NCBI RefSeq assembly: GCF_900537085.1
Contig: NZ_UNRE01000004.1
Location: forward strand, 62,001-126,000
Reading direction: 5' to 3'
DNA from: Agarivorans sp. Alg241-V36
GTDB lineage: Bacteria; Pseudomonadota; Gammaproteobacteria; Enterobacterales; Celerinatantimonadaceae
DNA: 64,000 bases
The notes beneath the pieces were generated by a model. It was not told the DNA's origin, did no database searches, and was given only the letters and a program-made list of their open reading frames with translations. This document shows, one piece after another, positions 63,147-64,000 of the stretch. A program made the translations under genes and the position numbers. How positions within the stretch are numbered: position 1 is the stretch's first letter; each line of letters starts with the position of its first letter.

Positions 63147-64000
63147 CATGTCGGAAAGCAAGCACTACGCCTTAATAGAACGATTACTGCCAATATTGGG
63201 AAGCAGCGACTTTCACCAAGTGTTTAAGCGCGCGACTCAAGACCTTCCTAATAATGAAAGCTTCTTGCTCAAAATGGAAATGAATCGCCTATCCGCGCCT
63301 TGCCAACGATTGGTAGACCTTCGAGGAAAAGTAGACGGCGAATGCCAAGAGTTTCACTACCAAGGCAAAACTCACTACCTCGATGACATTGCCATTGCGG
63401 TATTTAAACAGCAACTCAAACTCTATAACCAGCAATACACTTTGGGCATTTACGAGAAACTGCAAACCACCGAGAACAACTTCAAGGTGATGCAGAAGAA
63501 AAATATTAGCCCACAAGAAGCGGCTGCTCGACGCCCCAAAAACATCATCGCTCGCGCTGTGCGTTTAGGCCACTATATCGGCCGCAGTGAAGAGCGTATG
63601 CATCTCACTGCCCCGCTGCGAATGGCGGGTGTAGACGGCGTACTCTTTGATGCCAAAACCTCAAACATGTCGGTATCAGGCCTGCGCGCTAAAGTAGATA
63701 GCCAACGGCAGTTTTCAGTAGGTGAGCACTACTTTATTTACTTTACCGGTTTAGAAAAAGAATTTGTAAACCGAGTATTAAGCGCGGGCACCGAATACCA
63801 AGTAGTGGGAATAGATCGTAAAGGTCAACAGCAATGGATAAGAATGATTGTGGTTGACCCTAGTGAAGAGTTTAATAACTTCTTCAAAAACTTTTTGCGC
63901 TCGTACCGCGGGCGTTACAAGGTGGATGTAGACAACATCACCGCGGCGGTTATCACCAAGGGCTATGAGCAATACCTCATGCCACGCTTAAGCAGTGTGC
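63147..64000 (+). CDS. Large PilZ-domain protein, PlzC-like, truncated by right window edge
   Basis: The frame is open from an ATG at 63147 (MSESKHYALIERLLPILGSS) to the right edge (284 residues visible). An RRPKNIIARAVRL segment and [13 protein letters not shown] (the D/N-x-S-x-x-G type motif) near residue 175 indicate a PilZ domain, in a protein larger than a single domain. In Vibrio cholerae a long PilZ protein (PlzC) lies beside radA, which supports the comparison; this is from memory. The C-terminus and full function cannot be seen. Confidence 0.75.

Noticed and set aside
1-64000. CRISPR arrays, tRNA or rRNA genes, prophage or integron structures
   Set aside because: No regularly spaced direct repeats, cloverleaf genes or phage structural genes were recognised; the xerD gene is the housekeeping recombinase, not a mobile integrase.

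Overview
The window reads as ordinary chromosome of a marine gammaproteobacterium of the Alteromonadales/Vibrio-Shewanella type. Gene order supports this: xerD-dsbC-recJ with divergent fldB; trmN6 divergent from srmB; pilT-pilU divergent from yggS-proC-yggT-yggU-rdgB-hemW; trmB and mutY-yggX; metE divergent from metR; radA beside a large PilZ protein. An Agarivorans-like bacterium would fit the mixture, but that is inference. I recognised no tRNA, rRNA, CRISPR array, prophage or intact insertion sequence.

Layout. 1-4.75 kb (minus strand) is a glycerol-type ABC uptake operon glpS-T-P-Q-U-V, cut by the left edge. It is preceded by a good sigma-54 promoter and faces a sigma-54 activator gene (5.0-6.9 kb). 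7.2-14.2 kb is accessory: a membrane protein, a large lipoprotein with Ig-like repeats and a heparinase II/III-type lyase domain, a GlcG/HbpS protein, an SDR oxidoreductase, small hypotheticals and a PAS chemoreceptor. 14.4-24.3 kb is conserved housekeeping (trxC, recJ, dsbC, xerD, fldB, brnQ, trmN6, srmB) with a second chemoreceptor. 24.3-29.6 kb holds an OmpA-like lipoprotein, yaaA and the pilus retraction ATPases. 28.9-34.6 kb is the yggS-to-trmB cluster, with a 162-bp palindromic MITE-like element between yggS and proC.

34.6-38.9 kb: a pilin (apparently starting at CTG), a cupin protein, a Gfo/Idh/MocA-like oxidoreductase and an Lrp-type regulator separate trmB from mutY-yggX. 39-47 kb: a secreted Pro/Glu-rich protein with a RodZ-like C-terminal domain, an AEC transporter, the cis/trans fatty acid isomerase Cti, a two-gene operon under a 25-bp palindromic Fur box, a HAD phosphatase and a MATE pump. 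47-51.8 kb: metE/metR with MetR and MetJ-like sites, and a GGDEF diguanylate cyclase. 51.8-60.4 kb: lipoprotein, XRE-type regulator, small zinc-ribbon protein, EEP-family hydrolase, RarD-like permease, HAD phosphatase, YjiH-type membrane protein and an amidotransferase. 60.4-64 kb: plsC, a PilZ protein, radA and a second PilZ protein cut by the right edge.

Themes are carbon uptake under sigma-54 control, c-di-GMP and surface functions (GGDEF, two PilZ proteins, PilT/PilU, two chemoreceptors), and envelope stress or adaptation (Cti, DsbC, OmpA-like lipoprotein). I saw no clear new multi-gene defence or biosynthetic system. The best leads are the asymmetric GlpS/GlpT ATPase pair and its sigma-54 circuit, the CTG-initiated pilin, the Fur-controlled DUF2061-DUF4250 pair, and the MITE-like element.
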